A stretch of DNA of 64,000 nt from Brevibacillus agri (GCF_004117055.1 NZ_CP026363.1:3867001-3931000), one strand, 5' to 3'; positions 26,393 through 35,750 are shown, counted from the stretch's first letter. The notes: generated by a model from the letters alone, not told the origin. Numbers and translations: made by a program.

Positions 26393-27127
26393 TTATTTCG
26401 CTTGCAGCTTCTGCTGCTTTACCCGGGCAATAAATGCCTCGGCGATTTTCAACATCTGGCTGTCGTGCGACCACATCCGCTCTGGATGCCACTGCACGCC
26501 GATAGATAGCCCGTCGAGGCTCTCGATTGCCTCAATCACTCCGTCAGCCGCGCATGCTGTCATCTGGAAGCCTGGCGCTACGTCTTTGACAGCCTGGTGG
26601 TGCGAGGTGTTTACCAGCACCTCCTGCTGCCCGAGAGCGTCCGCCAAAAAGCCGGGCTTGAGCGTGACCTTGTGTGCGCCGTATTGGCGGGAACCTTTTT
26701 GCGCATGCTGGAAGGCTCCCGGAACCTGGCTTGGAATGTCCTGAATGAGTGTGCCGCCACACGCTACATTCAAAATCTGCATTCCCCGGCAAATGCCCAA
26801 GATCGGCTTTTTCAGCTCCAATGCCAGCTTAATCACAGCCAGTTCGGCCAAATCCCGCTCGTATTCGATGTTTCCAAGCCCTTGCAGCGGCTCTTCCCCG
26901 TACAGATGCGGGGCAGGATCGTCGCCGCCAGTCAGGATCAGCCCGTCCAGCGATTCGATCATCTCCCGGAACGGCGCTTCCTGTACAGTCAGCAGCGGCA
27001 GGATGAGCGGAATGCCGCCTGCGCGGGCCACTCCGTCCACGTAGCCGGACCCGACATAGAAAAACTGGTCGAGGTGGTTATTCGGGAAATACATTTTCGT
27101 ACACGCGACACCAATAATCGGACGCAC
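26393..27127 (-). CDS. Gamma-glutamyl-gamma-aminobutyrate hydrolase family protein (class I GATase)
   Basis: A 244-residue free-standing class I glutamine amidotransferase of the PuuD/peptidase C26 group. The nucleophile elbow is PILGICRGMQILNV; the His/Glu pair is near VQWHPE. Family members cleave gamma-glutamyl amide bonds. A GTG start at 27127 is preceded by AAGGGAGTG. It lies 34 bases downstream of an OppA-like lipoprotein gene on the same strand, suggesting uptake and cleavage of gamma-glutamyl peptides. The actual substrate is unknown. Confidence 0.88.
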   Translation of the reverse strand: MRPIIGVACTKMYFPNNHLDQFFYVGSGYVDGVARAGGIPLILPLLTVQEAPFREMIESLDGLILTGGDDPAPHLYGEEPLQGLGNIEYERDLAELAVIKLALELKKPILGICRGMQILNVACGGTLIQDIPSQVPGAFQHAQKGSRQYGAHKVTLKPGFLADALGQQEVLVNTSHHQAVKDVAPGFQMTACAADGVIEAIESLDGLSIGVQWHPERMWSHDSQMLKIAEAFIARVKQQKLQAK

Positions 27128-27161
27128 GCCAAGTCACTCCCTTATGGCTACCTTAGTCTGT

Positions 27162-28787
27162 TTACTTGACATTCGATGCGTATTTGAAGTCGATGAACCC
27201 GAGGGCGTCCACGACGACGTCTTTTACACTGTCCTGCTTCACCCAGGCATACGTGAAGTAGTAGATCGGCAGCGCCGGCATTTCGTCCATGACGATGGCG
27301 TCCGCCTTTTTCAAGATTTCCTTGCGTTTTGCCGGGTCGCCTTCTTTGGCAGACTGTGCGAGCAGGTCGAGGAACTCTTTGTTTTCCCACTTCGACGTGT
27401 TCAAACCGCCCTTGAACACTTCGAGGAAGTTGATCGGATCGTTGAAGTCGCCAATCCAGCTTGCGCGGCCAATGGTGAAGTTACCTTCCTTCATTTGCTC
27501 GCGGTGCACCTTGTTTTCCTTGTTCACCAGCTTGACTTCGATGCCGAACGCTTTGCGCCATTGGTCCTGGATCACCGTCGCAATGCGCTGGTTCACCTCT
27601 GTCGTATTGTAGGAGATAGTCAGCTCAGGCAGCTCGGTCAAGCCCGCTTCCTTCATGCCTTCTGCCAGCAGCTTTTTCGCTGTCTCCACGTCGCCGTCCT
27701 TGATGTAGCCATCCGGGTTGAGCGCCATGGTCGGCGGGAGGATTCCGGTCGCTGGCGTGCTCTTGAACGGCACGACGCTTTCGGAAATTTCCTTGCGGTT
27801 GACGGCTGTGGCAAACGCTTGGCGAATTTTTTTGTTGTCAAACGGCTTTTGCGTCGTATTGAAGATGTACCAGTACGTGCCTGCCGTCGCTTGCGTCTGC
27901 ATTTTTCCGGAATCTTTCAAGGCATCCAGGGCATCAAGCGGCAGGTCGCCCAGCGGAGAGCCGGCCCAGTCCAGATCGCCTTTTTCGAACATGGACAGCT
28001 CGGTGTTCGGGTCTTCAATCATGTTGATGGTCAGCGCGGACAAATGAACCGCGTCTTTATCCCAGTAGGAGTCGTTTTTGGCAAATTCGATTACCGATTT
28101 GTGCTCCCACTTTTTCAGGACGAACGGGCCGTTGCCGATGTACGTCTCCGGCTTGGCTGCCCAGTCCTTGTTCCCCTCCACCACTTTTTTATTGACCGGG
28201 AAATAAGTGACCGATGCCACCAGCTCCGGGAAGAACGGCGCCGGGTTTTCCAGCGTCACGACCAGCGTTTTGTCGTCAGTCGCCTTGACGCCGACATCCT
28301 CTGCCTTCGCCTTCTTGGCGTTGAACGCTTCCCCGTTTTTGAGATAGTACAACTGGTACGCATATCCGGAGGCTGTCTCGGGATCGAGCACCCGTTTCCA
28401 CGCGTATTCAAAATCGTGGGCAGTTACCGGATCGCCGTTGGACCATCTGGTATCGCGCAGGTGAAACGTGTAAGTCAAGCCATCAGCGGATACTTCGTAC
28501 TTTTCGGCGACCGCCTCTTTCAGCTCGCCCTTTTCATTCAGGCGCAAAAGGCCATCGAATGCTGCACGGGCCACAGACATGGAAGGGATATCTTCCGCCA
28601 GTCCAGGGTCAATCGAGTTCGGCTCGCCTGTGTTCAGGTTGACCTGCATCGTTTGGGGCGCTCTCGTCTGCTCCTGTTGCGCACCTTGCGGATTTTCCGT
28701 GGTGCCGGCTTGCGGCGCTCCACAGCCAGCAAACACCAGACTGGTCAGCAAAACGGCGCAAAATGATAGATTCTTCAACTTTTTCAC
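27162..28787 (-). CDS. OppA-like peptide ABC transporter substrate-binding lipoprotein
   Basis: A 541-residue extracytoplasmic solute-binding protein, family 5. GTG at 28787 begins a lipoprotein signal (KKLKNLSFCAVLLTSLVFAGCG; lipobox Cys near residue 20). The mature part has the EPNSIDPGLAEDIPSMSVARA and YTFHLRDTRWSNGDPVTAHDF family signatures. No permease or ATPase genes are adjacent; it may feed the Opp/Dpp system at the left window edge or one elsewhere. Paired with the GATase downstream. Upstream ATG 28835 would give a non-signal N-terminus and is rejected. Confidence 0.94.
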   Translation of the reverse strand: MKKLKNLSFCAVLLTSLVFAGCGAPQAGTTENPQGAQQEQTRAPQTMQVNLNTGEPNSIDPGLAEDIPSMSVARAAFDGLLRLNEKGELKEAVAEKYEVSADGLTYTFHLRDTRWSNGDPVTAHDFEYAWKRVLDPETASGYAYQLYYLKNGEAFNAKKAKAEDVGVKATDDKTLVVTLENPAPFFPELVASVTYFPVNKKVVEGNKDWAAKPETYIGNGPFVLKKWEHKSVIEFAKNDSYWDKDAVHLSALTINMIEDPNTELSMFEKGDLDWAGSPLGDLPLDALDALKDSGKMQTQATAGTYWYIFNTTQKPFDNKKIRQAFATAVNRKEISESVVPFKSTPATGILPPTMALNPDGYIKDGDVETAKKLLAEGMKEAGLTELPELTISYNTTEVNQRIATVIQDQWRKAFGIEVKLVNKENKVHREQMKEGNFTIGRASWIGDFNDPINFLEVFKGGLNTSKWENKEFLDLLAQSAKEGDPAKRKEILKKADAIVMDEMPALPIYYFTYAWVKQDSVKDVVVDALGFIDFKYASNVK

Positions 28788-28895
28788 AACAAAACCCCCA
28801 TCTGTGGAATAATTCTTCTTGATTGTTAGGAGCATGACTAAATAATATTATCTTGAGAAAATTTTGTCTACACGAATAAAAAGGAGATGGGTCTT

Positions 28896-29708
28896 ATGCT
28901 ATCCGGTCTTTTTGCCCCTGTTTCAGAGCTGCTCGAAGCGGCTGGCGGCGAATGGGGAGTCTATCTGGAAGATTTACAGACAAACGAAAAGCTCGCCATC
29001 AACGAAAATCAGCGCTTCTACGCCGCGAGCGTCATCAAGGTGCCGATCATGGCCGCTGTGTTCGCCGAAGCCTACGCCGGCAAGCTCGCACTGGGAGACA
29101 AGCTCAAGCTGCGCCAGGAGGACCTCGTGGGCGGAGCAGGCGTCTTGCAGCACATGACGCCCGGGACGGAGTTCACCGTGTACGACCTCGTCACCTTGAT
29201 GATTATCCAGAGCGACAACACCGCCACCAACATGATGATTGACCTCGTCGGGGCAGACAGCATTCGCAGCATCATGCGCAAAACCGGAATGGAAAACAGC
29301 TCCTTTTACAACAAGCTGATGGTCGTGCCAGCCGAGCTGGAAGGCTACAACGAGATTACGGCCGCAGACATCGCAAGCCACCTCCGCTACCTGGCGACGG
29401 GAAAAGTCATCTCCTACGACAGTTGCCTGAAAATGATCGCGATCTTAAAGCAGCAGCAGCATCGCGACCGCTTCCCGTTTCTTTTGCCCGATCCGGACGG
29501 CGAGATCATCGGGATGGTGCCGAAGTGGGAGTTTGCGAACAAGACAGGCTCGGTCACGAAAATCACGCATGATGTCGGAATTTTCTATACAGGACCGCAC
29601 GCGATCAGCGTCTCCCTGCTCAACAAGGGCCTGGCCCAAAAGGATGCCGCCAGCGTCATGGCGCGCATCGGCCGCCTGCTGTACGATACGTACGGCCCGA
29701 AAGCATAA
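28896..29708 (+). CDS. Class A beta-lactamase-like serine hydrolase
   Basis: A 270-residue protein with the full serine beta-lactamase/DD-peptidase motif set: SVIK (SxxK) near residue 45, SDN near 110 and KTGS near 215. There is no signal peptide or membrane segment, unlike secreted beta-lactamases, so it is probably cytoplasmic or exported unconventionally. ATG at 28896 has AAAGGAG about 9 bases upstream. Role unknown; could act on peptidoglycan-derived or other D-amino-acid peptides. Divergent from the OppA-like gene. Confidence 0.88.
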   Translation: MLSGLFAPVSELLEAAGGEWGVYLEDLQTNEKLAINENQRFYAASVIKVPIMAAVFAEAYAGKLALGDKLKLRQEDLVGGAGVLQHMTPGTEFTVYDLVTLMIIQSDNTATNMMIDLVGADSIRSIMRKTGMENSSFYNKLMVVPAELEGYNEITAADIASHLRYLATGKVISYDSCLKMIAILKQQQHRDRFPFLLPDPDGEIIGMVPKWEFANKTGSVTKITHDVGIFYTGPHAISVSLLNKGLAQKDAASVMARIGRLLYDTYGPKA

Positions 29709-29721
29709 GCATCCTGTACAC

Positions 29722-29753
29722 CGCTCGCCCGTTTTGCCGGGCGGGCTTTTTTT
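29722..29753 (+). terminator. Terminator after the serine hydrolase gene
   Basis: GCTCGCCCG-ttttg-CCGGGCGGGC followed by seven T, 15 bases past the stop. Confidence 0.85.
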
Positions 29754-29776
29754 GGCTGGCGGTTGTGCCGTCCACG

Positions 29777-29824
29777 CGAAAAAACGGGTCTTCCTCTTCT
29801 TTGACGAAAAGGAATGACCCGCTC
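29777..29824 (-). terminator. Terminator after the FAD oxidoreductase gene
   Basis: Minus-strand AGCGGGTCattcCTTTTCGTCAAAGAAGAGgaaGACCCGTTTTTT: an imperfect stem ending in a T run directly after the oxidoreductase stop. Confidence 0.7.
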
Positions 29825-29829
29825 GCTTT

Positions 29830-31128
29830 TTACTTATCTTTTTCCAAAATCAGATTGGACACTTGCCATGCGCTGGAGAAAGACAGCTCGGAAAGCTGGC
29901 CTTGCCCTTCGCACCAGTCCCCTGCAAAGAACAGGTTGCGGTAGTCCGGGAAGAAGGTAGGCATTGGCTTTTGGTTCATCGTCCATTTGATTTCCTGGAC
30001 AACGGCACGGGCAGATACGCGCGGTACAACCAGTTGCTCGCGCCAGCCCGGGAAGTGCTTGTCGTACAGATTTTCGATCTCCTGCTTGCGAATCTCCGCC
30101 GCTTCCTTGTTGCCTACGTCAGCCTGGCGCATGTAGGCTGTCGCCTGCAAAAGCTGTCCGCCCTCCGGCACGCAAGTACGGTCGTAGTAGGAGATGTCTG
30201 TGATGAAAATATTGTTTTGCTTGTCGTAGATGTAGGAGAACGGCACATCAATCCGCTCTTTCAGACCGATATCGTAAACCATGACGACTGTCGGCTCGTA
30301 TTCTGCGTGCTGGGCAACCGCGTGCTCCAGGCGTGTTTCTGCGAATACTTTTACCAATTCTTTCGGCGGAATACAGCAGACGAACTCATCAGCCGTAAAC
30401 TCGCCCTCCGGCGTCACCACTCCAACCACGCGATCATTTTCTACGAGAAACTTCTCTACTTTGTTCTTGAGCATGATCGTGCCCTGGTTTGCCTCGATTA
30501 CGCGAACGAACTCGTTAATCAGCGCCTGCCAACCGCCGCCGATGTACGCAACAGGCTTGTTCGTCGTGAACAGGCGGCTGTAGTACGTGAAGAACACATC
30601 AGACGGAATTTTTTCCGGTTCACGCGTAAAGAAGTTGGAGGAGGCGAGCGTCAGCATCATGTCTTGCACGTCTTCGCTGACTTGCTTTTTCTCCATCCAC
30701 TTCTGAATCGACATGTGCGGATGGCCCTTCTCCATTTTGAGCATCGTTTTCAAAATTTCAAACGTAAATAATACCTTGTCCATCCCTTTTAACAGCTTGG
30801 TTTGGAAAAGTCCTTGCACGTTGGAAGGAACGGCAGTCAAATCGCTCCCGATATCGTACTTTGCTTTTGTTGGATTGAAGTCTTGCCAGTCAATGTTGAG
30901 TCCGAGTTCTTTTTCAAACGTTCTCAAAACGGAGCTGTCGCGAGCATAAATGGCGTGCGCACCGAAGTTGAAGTTGAAGCCTTTGATCTTCAGTGTAACG
31001 GCACGTCCACCCAATTGTCCGCGCTCCAAAACCAAAACCTTTTTGCCTTTCGACGACAGGTAGGCGGCACTGGAAAGACCAGCCAGTCCGGCACCTACAA
31101 TAACAACGTCATAGTGATTGGTTGTCAT
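29830..31128 (-). CDS. FAD-dependent oxidoreductase, phytoene desaturase/amine oxidase-like
   Basis: A 432-residue flavoprotein. The N-terminal Rossmann motif VVIVGAGLAGLSSAAYLSSK binds FAD, followed by LVLERGQLGGRA (the GG doublet). The C-terminus has NLFFAGDWCEGQGQLSELSFSSAWQ, the second FAD contact of CrtI/protoporphyrinogen-oxidase-like enzymes. The substrate cannot be read from the sequence and no carotenoid genes are nearby. ATG at 31128 follows GGGGAGA. Confidence 0.85.
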   Translation of the reverse strand: MTTNHYDVVIVGAGLAGLSSAAYLSSKGKKVLVLERGQLGGRAVTLKIKGFNFNFGAHAIYARDSSVLRTFEKELGLNIDWQDFNPTKAKYDIGSDLTAVPSNVQGLFQTKLLKGMDKVLFTFEILKTMLKMEKGHPHMSIQKWMEKKQVSEDVQDMMLTLASSNFFTREPEKIPSDVFFTYYSRLFTTNKPVAYIGGGWQALINEFVRVIEANQGTIMLKNKVEKFLVENDRVVGVVTPEGEFTADEFVCCIPPKELVKVFAETRLEHAVAQHAEYEPTVVMVYDIGLKERIDVPFSYIYDKQNNIFITDISYYDRTCVPEGGQLLQATAYMRQADVGNKEAAEIRKQEIENLYDKHFPGWREQLVVPRVSARAVVQEIKWTMNQKPMPTFFPDYRNLFFAGDWCEGQGQLSELSFSSAWQVSNLILEKDK

Positions 31129-31311
31129 ACACAATCTCCCCTACGCACTAGCGATGTTGATTACATGAGCTAAACCCTACAATAGAATAAGGGATGGATA
31201 AGGTGGAAGTCAACTATTATTGAACTGTGTCTATTTTTATACTGTCCGATACCATTTTTTACCTAGCATACGTGTGCTATGATGGGGAAAAAGGCAAAGG
31301 GGATGCCCGAA

Positions 31312-31998
31312 ATGGACTGGAAGATCCCGATTCCTCCCGCGCAAAAAGAGGCAGGTTCGCGTCCTGCCATCCGCGAAAACAACGAGCCGCTCGTTTCTCT
31401 CATGCAGTATGCCCCACAGCTTGAGGTATATCCAGCCTACTACCACGAAGGGCTTGCTTGCGCTATGGCGGACTGTCTCGTCCGAAGCTCGGTCGCAGAC
31501 AGGCTGCTGCAAGCCGCAAAGCTGCTCCCCGCCAGTCTGCGGCTCGTCGTGCTGGACGGCTATCGCCCGCTTCAGGTGCAGCAAGCTTTGTACGACCGCT
31601 TCAAGCAGCAGCTTCTTGCCCAAGGCTGGACCGAGAGCGAGGAACTGTACGCCGAGCTGCACCGCTTTGTCGCCCGCCCTACTGCCGATCCGGCAAAACC
31701 GCCGCGCCATCTGACCGGAGGGGCTGTCGACCTGACGATTGCCGGCCCTGACGGCTGGCTTGTGATGGGGACCGCTTTTGACGACTTTTCAGAGCGCGCC
31801 TGTACCCGCTATTTCGAAACGCTCGCCGACATGTCCGATGCGGACCGGGAAGCACAGGCGAACCGCCGCCTGCTCTACCACGTCATGACTCGCGCCGGGT
31901 TTACCAACTACGCAGACGAATGGTGGCATTTTGACTACGGCAACCAGGCGTGGGCGGCCTGCACCGGAAGCGCCTGTGCCATATACGGCGGCGTGTAG
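31312..31998 (+). CDS. D-Ala-D-Ala dipeptidase, VanX/DdpX family
   Basis: A 228-residue zinc metallopeptidase, peptidase family M15D. VVLDGYRP precedes the zinc site; HLTGGAVDLTI supplies one His and Asp ligand, and DEWWHFDYGN the catalytic Glu and third ligand. It has no signal peptide, as expected for a cytoplasmic dipeptidase. ATG at 31312 has AAAGGGG 8 bases upstream. No vanH/vanA genes are nearby, so a role in recycling D-Ala-D-Ala rather than glycopeptide resistance is more likely. Confidence 0.9.
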   Translation: MDWKIPIPPAQKEAGSRPAIRENNEPLVSLMQYAPQLEVYPAYYHEGLACAMADCLVRSSVADRLLQAAKLLPASLRLVVLDGYRPLQVQQALYDRFKQQLLAQGWTESEELYAELHRFVARPTADPAKPPRHLTGGAVDLTIAGPDGWLVMGTAFDDFSERACTRYFETLADMSDADREAQANRRLLYHVMTRAGFTNYADEWWHFDYGNQAWAACTGSACAIYGGV

Positions 31999-32026
31999 CC
32001 CGGTTCTTTTTCCACGCCAAACAAAA

Positions 32027-32073
32027 AGAAGCCCTATCGCGGCCACCCCTCAAAAGGAAGCCGCGATAGAGCA
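32027..32073 (-). terminator. Terminator after the cvfC-like gene
   Basis: Minus-strand CTATCGCGGC...GCCGCGATAG stem, 10 bp, followed by GGCTTCTTTTTG, just past the stop at 32076. Confidence 0.75.
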
Positions 32074-32075
32074 GG

Positions 32076-33206
32076 CTAGTCGTTGCGTCTTGTCATCTGC
32101 TGCCAGACCGTACCGCTGGCTGCTTCCCCGCTCTCGATCCGCTGCACGGCCATTTGCACCTGCAAGCTGACTTCGAACTCAGGGTCGTTCTGGGCCGCAC
32201 GCAAGGCGTCCAGCGCCGTTTCGTCGCCCACTTCGAACAGGTAGCGGGCCGCACGCCAGCGCACCAGCTTGTTCCGGTCTTTGAGCGCCTCGCACATCGG
32301 CCCAATCGCCCGCGGATCGCCCAGATCGGACAGCGTATCGCCTGCCGTGCGTCTCACGGACACGGAATCGTCGCGAAGCGCTTCGAACAACAGCGGGAAC
32401 ACTTCGTCGCCTCCGACCATCCCCAGGTAAACGACAGCGAGCCTGCGAATGGACGGCTTCGGATCGCGCAGCGCTTTTGCCAGAACAGGCAAGTCTTCCT
32501 CTGTCGGTTCCATGCGGTCCAGCGCTTCATAGCGTTTTTGCCAGTCCGGATCGTCGAGCATGCCCGGGGTGACGACCTTTTTCTCGCGCTCGACCACCTG
32601 CGGCGTCTCGCCCGGCCCGAGCAGCATCGCCTGCTGGACGAGCTCCTCCACGCGGCTCTGCGGATACGTCGCGTCGATCTCCTGCGCTACCTCCTCGCCG
32701 ATTTCGCGCAAGTCGCCGTAACGGACACCGTGCTCGACCCATTTGCGCTCCATAATCAGGTTCGGGGAAGCAGACCCGGCCTGCACGGCAGCCTGTCCGA
32801 AACGCTCAGGCAAGGCGGCGCGAATCTGCTCCGTCCCCATCGTCACCTTGACCTGCATCGGGACGCCGCGAAACATCTGGATGAACACCTGCGCCTCCCC
32901 GTAAGCTCCCGCTTGCTCCGCAGAGACGACCGGAATCGCCGTTCCTTTTCCCGCCTGCAAAACTTCCCGCGCCTCCGTCAAAATGCGCTGCCAGTCGGCA
33001 TTCGACTTCCGCTCCAGAGCCAGGAAGTCCGCCGTATGAAAAATCGACGTCACCCCGTCAATGGCCAGCAGCTCCCGCATCAGCTCCGGCGCTTTCTGCG
33101 CTTCTGCTTTTGTATAAACATGTTGCACGCCACCTGGCAGAGTCTCGTCCACGTTCAGCTTCATCACGTTGGGACTCGGCGTCGGTTCGATGGACAACAG
33201 TTTCAT
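32076..33206 (-). CDS. CvfC-like protein: NifU N-terminal-like domain plus HEAT repeats
   Basis: A 376-residue protein. Residues 1-90 (SIEPTPSPNVMKLNVDETLP) match the Nfu/NifU N-terminal domain; after a variable middle, the C-terminal half has three to four HEAT-like repeats (LAKALRDPKPSIRRLAVVYL, LFEALRDDSVSVRRTAGDTL, ALKDRNKLVRWRAARYL). This architecture fits the conserved virulence factor C/YpgR group. Molecular function is uncertain; a scaffold for an Fe-S or protein-assembly step is plausible. AGGAGTG precedes the ATG. Confidence 0.82.
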   Translation of the reverse strand: MKLLSIEPTPSPNVMKLNVDETLPGGVQHVYTKAEAQKAPELMRELLAIDGVTSIFHTADFLALERKSNADWQRILTEAREVLQAGKGTAIPVVSAEQAGAYGEAQVFIQMFRGVPMQVKVTMGTEQIRAALPERFGQAAVQAGSASPNLIMERKWVEHGVRYGDLREIGEEVAQEIDATYPQSRVEELVQQAMLLGPGETPQVVEREKKVVTPGMLDDPDWQKRYEALDRMEPTEEDLPVLAKALRDPKPSIRRLAVVYLGMVGGDEVFPLLFEALRDDSVSVRRTAGDTLSDLGDPRAIGPMCEALKDRNKLVRWRAARYLFEVGDETALDALRAAQNDPEFEVSLQVQMAVQRIESGEAASGTVWQQMTRRND

Positions 33207-33318
33207 GCTTTCGTCACTCCTTTTTCCGCAATGCTACCTCCCTCCTATGGTAGCACGGAAGCGGCTTCGTTTGCCAACCTGCGGGTGCGGCAAAAGCAGT
33301 TTGCGGCTGGAAGCAGAC

Positions 33319-34179
33319 CTAGAGCTTCAGCCTGTAGTAATCGTTGGCCGACTGCACGACAAAGCCGCACGACTCGTACAGCCCGAGCGCCCGGCTGTTT
33401 TCACAGGCGACCTCAAGGGAAATCTCTGCGAAGCCTTCAGCTTCGAGCAGCGCAATCGTCTGCGCCAGTGCCTGGCGGCCGTAGCCTTTGCCCTGTTCGT
33501 CGGGGTGGACGCAAAAGCCGTAGATGAACGCCTGCATGCCATTTTTGCTTACGCTGATTTTGCCGACCGCCCGTTCCTCTGCCAGCACCAGATACGTACT
33601 GGTACGAGGATCGTTCGCCATCTTCTCGTTCATCTCCCGTACCTGCGCTTCCTCCATCTGAAAACCGCGTACATCGAGCTGAATCAACGTCTCTTCATCC
33701 GCTGCGGTAGCAGGCCGCAGCCGCACAGCGTGACTCAAGGCTTCTCGTCCAGATTTTCCTAAATCCATCCAGTATTCCGAATACTCGTATGAGGCGCCGA
33801 TTCGCTTCTGATAAGCGGCCCCTGCCTGCGATTTTTGCTGGACGATAAACAGCAGGGCCGGAATGCCCCGCTTGCGGCACTCTGCTTTAGCCCTGTGCTG
33901 CAGTCCGGTAAAAATCCCTTTTCTCCGGTGATCCGGATGGACCATGCCGCTGACCTCCGCCTCTTTGGCGTGGAACACATACAGGCCAAGATATCCGACC
34001 AGCTTGTTGTCCGCGTAACAGAGAAAGTCCTCTGTGTGCTCGCCCGAACGCTGTTCCAGCATGTTCGGGTTTATTTTCAAAGCAATGCCGTCATGCCCGT
34101 TGCAGATCACAGCCAGTTGGTTGACTTCCTCAAGCTGTGCTGCTGTCAGCGATTTGATTGCCACGATCTCGTATCCCAT
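33319..34179 (-). CDS. Tandem GNAT acetyltransferase
   Basis: A 286-residue protein with two GNAT folds. The first has GMVHPDHRRKGIFTGL (acetyl-CoA loop) near residue 80; the second has CVHPDEQGKGYGRQALAQ near residue 225 and LYESCGFVVQS at the end. Both retain Q/RxxGxG/A-like motifs, so one or both may be active. Substrate unknown. Start with GGGGGAGAG upstream. It is the last gene before the IS4-family element. Confidence 0.88.
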   Translation of the reverse strand: MGYEIVAIKSLTAAQLEEVNQLAVICNGHDGIALKINPNMLEQRSGEHTEDFLCYADNKLVGYLGLYVFHAKEAEVSGMVHPDHRRKGIFTGLQHRAKAECRKRGIPALLFIVQQKSQAGAAYQKRIGASYEYSEYWMDLGKSGREALSHAVRLRPATAADEETLIQLDVRGFQMEEAQVREMNEKMANDPRTSTYLVLAEERAVGKISVSKNGMQAFIYGFCVHPDEQGKGYGRQALAQTIALLEAEGFAEISLEVACENSRALGLYESCGFVVQSANDYYRLKL

Positions 34180-34305
34180 GCGACTCTCCCCCTTTTTTGA
34201 AGTCTTACCTCATCTCATCTTGTTAACTAGGTAATTAGATAAATCACGACTGAAATTATTATACATGGCAAGCCAAAAAAGAAAAATATTTTAGCCGTTT
34301 CTTTT

Positions 34306-35750
34306 CACTAGCGTTGCATAAAAAATGCGTTCGTAATTTGTCAAAGTATTCTGAATGACATTTTCAGCTACACAACCAAAAACGGCAGCAACCAAGCAAA
34401 AGGTAGCCACTGTCCATTTGGTAGTTTTATACATTTATTACAATCGTGATAACAGCAACCAATACCTAATTCCTTTTCTGTCGCCCTCTGGATGTTCGTT
34501 TGGACTGGTAATTCATTCTACCTATCCATTGTTCGAACGTTTGCCAAAGAAACACTTTTAGCCATCTCCTGATCTGCAACAAGCTGTGCTGACTGTTTTG
34601 TTCCAGTTTGACAAGGAGCAACAGGCAGTAGGCAATGAGTGCGAGTAATACTTGGTTTCGTACCGCATTTTCACTCGTTCCATAGAAGTTCTTGATCTTT
34701 ACATGCTGCTTTATCCACTTGAAAAACAGCTCAATTTGCCAACGCCAACGATAGATGTCGCTGAGTTCTTCTGCTTCCAGGTCGAACCGATTCGTAATGA
34801 TTCGAATGAGATTTCCCTTCGAATCAAGCGTTTCAATGAGTCGCAGCACGTTATCTACCCGCTTTTGAGGCGTTCCAAGAAGGATCATGGAATCCGATAA
34901 AACGGAGCTTTCCAAGGGGATTTTGAATTCATAAAGATGACGGATTTCGGCGTTATCTTTTAGACGAGAAGCGAAAAAGATGCCTTTGTCCGTGTATTCA
35001 TCAAATTTTTCATAATCCACATACCCTCGATCAAAGACGTACATCATACCGATCTCATCAATCAACGATTCCATTTGAGTGCGGTCATTGGACTTGGCAC
35101 CCGTGATGGTTATTTTTTCAGGATACACATCCCCCTGGTCGGCAAAGACGAGACGAAGATGAAGTTTGATGCCAGCCTTGGTTTTACGGAAAGTTGCCCA
35201 TTTGTACTTCTGCAAACACAGCCCAATCGTTGTAGAATCAATGATTTTCATGTCTTTTCGAAGGGAATACGTGTTGCCCGAGTGTCTCTGAATTTGCCCT
35301 ACAAGGTCAACAAATATTTCTTCAAGCAAAGCTGGATCTACTCGATTGTTTTTGCGACTAAGCTGAGCGGGACTAATCGACGACAGTCCTAACTCTCGCT
35401 GGAATTTCTTTGATAAAACATCATCTGCAATGGCTCGGAGTCCTTCTCGTTGCTGAAGTTGAGCATGCAAAAACAGGAGTAGATATGCTTTGGTCGTTAA
35501 CTTTTTCACGTACTTGTCCTGATCCGTTTCGTCTATCCGTTGTTGAAATTTCACAATATTAATGGGTGAAATGTATTTACCAAATGAAGAAAATAGGGTA
35601 TTCTTGTCCATGGTCTATCCTTTGCGTTGGATTTGGACAGGAACTACCTGACCTTTCCAGTGTAAAGGATTTTTTTATGCCTGAGAACACTTGAACGCTG
35701 AAAGTTATGATGATTTTGAATGGTATGAAAAGATTAATGCAACGCTAGTG
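34306..35750 (-). mobile_element. IS4-family insertion sequence, intact copy
   Basis: A 1445-bp element bounded by perfect 14-bp inverted repeats, CACTAGCGTTGCAT at 34306-34319 and its complement at 35737-35750, containing one transposase gene on the minus strand. A second copy lies at 61575-63301 in opposite orientation. No direct target duplication is visible in the flanks (left ...TTTCTTTT, right ATTCAGC...), hinting at a secondary rearrangement or sequence decay since insertion. Confidence 0.9.
34466..35611 (-). CDS. IS4-family transposase (DDE)
   Basis: A 381-residue transposase that looks intact. DDE residues: first D in IIDSTTIGL near 123, second in YVFDRGYVDYEKF near 200, and the IS4 signature YRWRWQIELFFKWIKQH with the catalytic Glu near 300 (YREK-type). 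The product of the second copy (with its insertion removed) has the same length and is nearly identical, supporting a full-length protein. Confidence 0.95.
   Translation of the reverse strand: MDKNTLFSSFGKYISPINIVKFQQRIDETDQDKYVKKLTTKAYLLLFLHAQLQQREGLRAIADDVLSKKFQRELGLSSISPAQLSRKNNRVDPALLEEIFVDLVGQIQRHSGNTYSLRKDMKIIDSTTIGLCLQKYKWATFRKTKAGIKLHLRLVFADQGDVYPEKITITGAKSNDRTQMESLIDEIGMMYVFDRGYVDYEKFDEYTDKGIFFASRLKDNAEIRHLYEFKIPLESSVLSDSMILLGTPQKRVDNVLRLIETLDSKGNLIRIITNRFDLEAEELSDIYRWRWQIELFFKWIKQHVKIKNFYGTSENAVRNQVLLALIAYCLLLLVKLEQNSQHSLLQIRRWLKVFLWQTFEQWIGRMNYQSKRTSRGRQKRN

Noticed and set aside
27144-28766. 540-codon plus-strand open frame opposite the OppA-like gene
   Set aside because: Antisense shadow; the minus-strand product has signal peptide, lipobox and family motifs.
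29830-31128. Carotenoid biosynthesis gene (phytoene desaturase)
   Set aside because: Only the general FAD-oxidoreductase pattern is present and no crtB/crtM-like or other carotenoid gene lies in the window.
31312-31998. Possible glycopeptide (vancomycin) resistance locus because of the VanX-like gene
   Set aside because: No vanH, vanA/vanB, vanR or vanS genes adjoin; single VanX-like dipeptidases are common in sporulating Bacillales.
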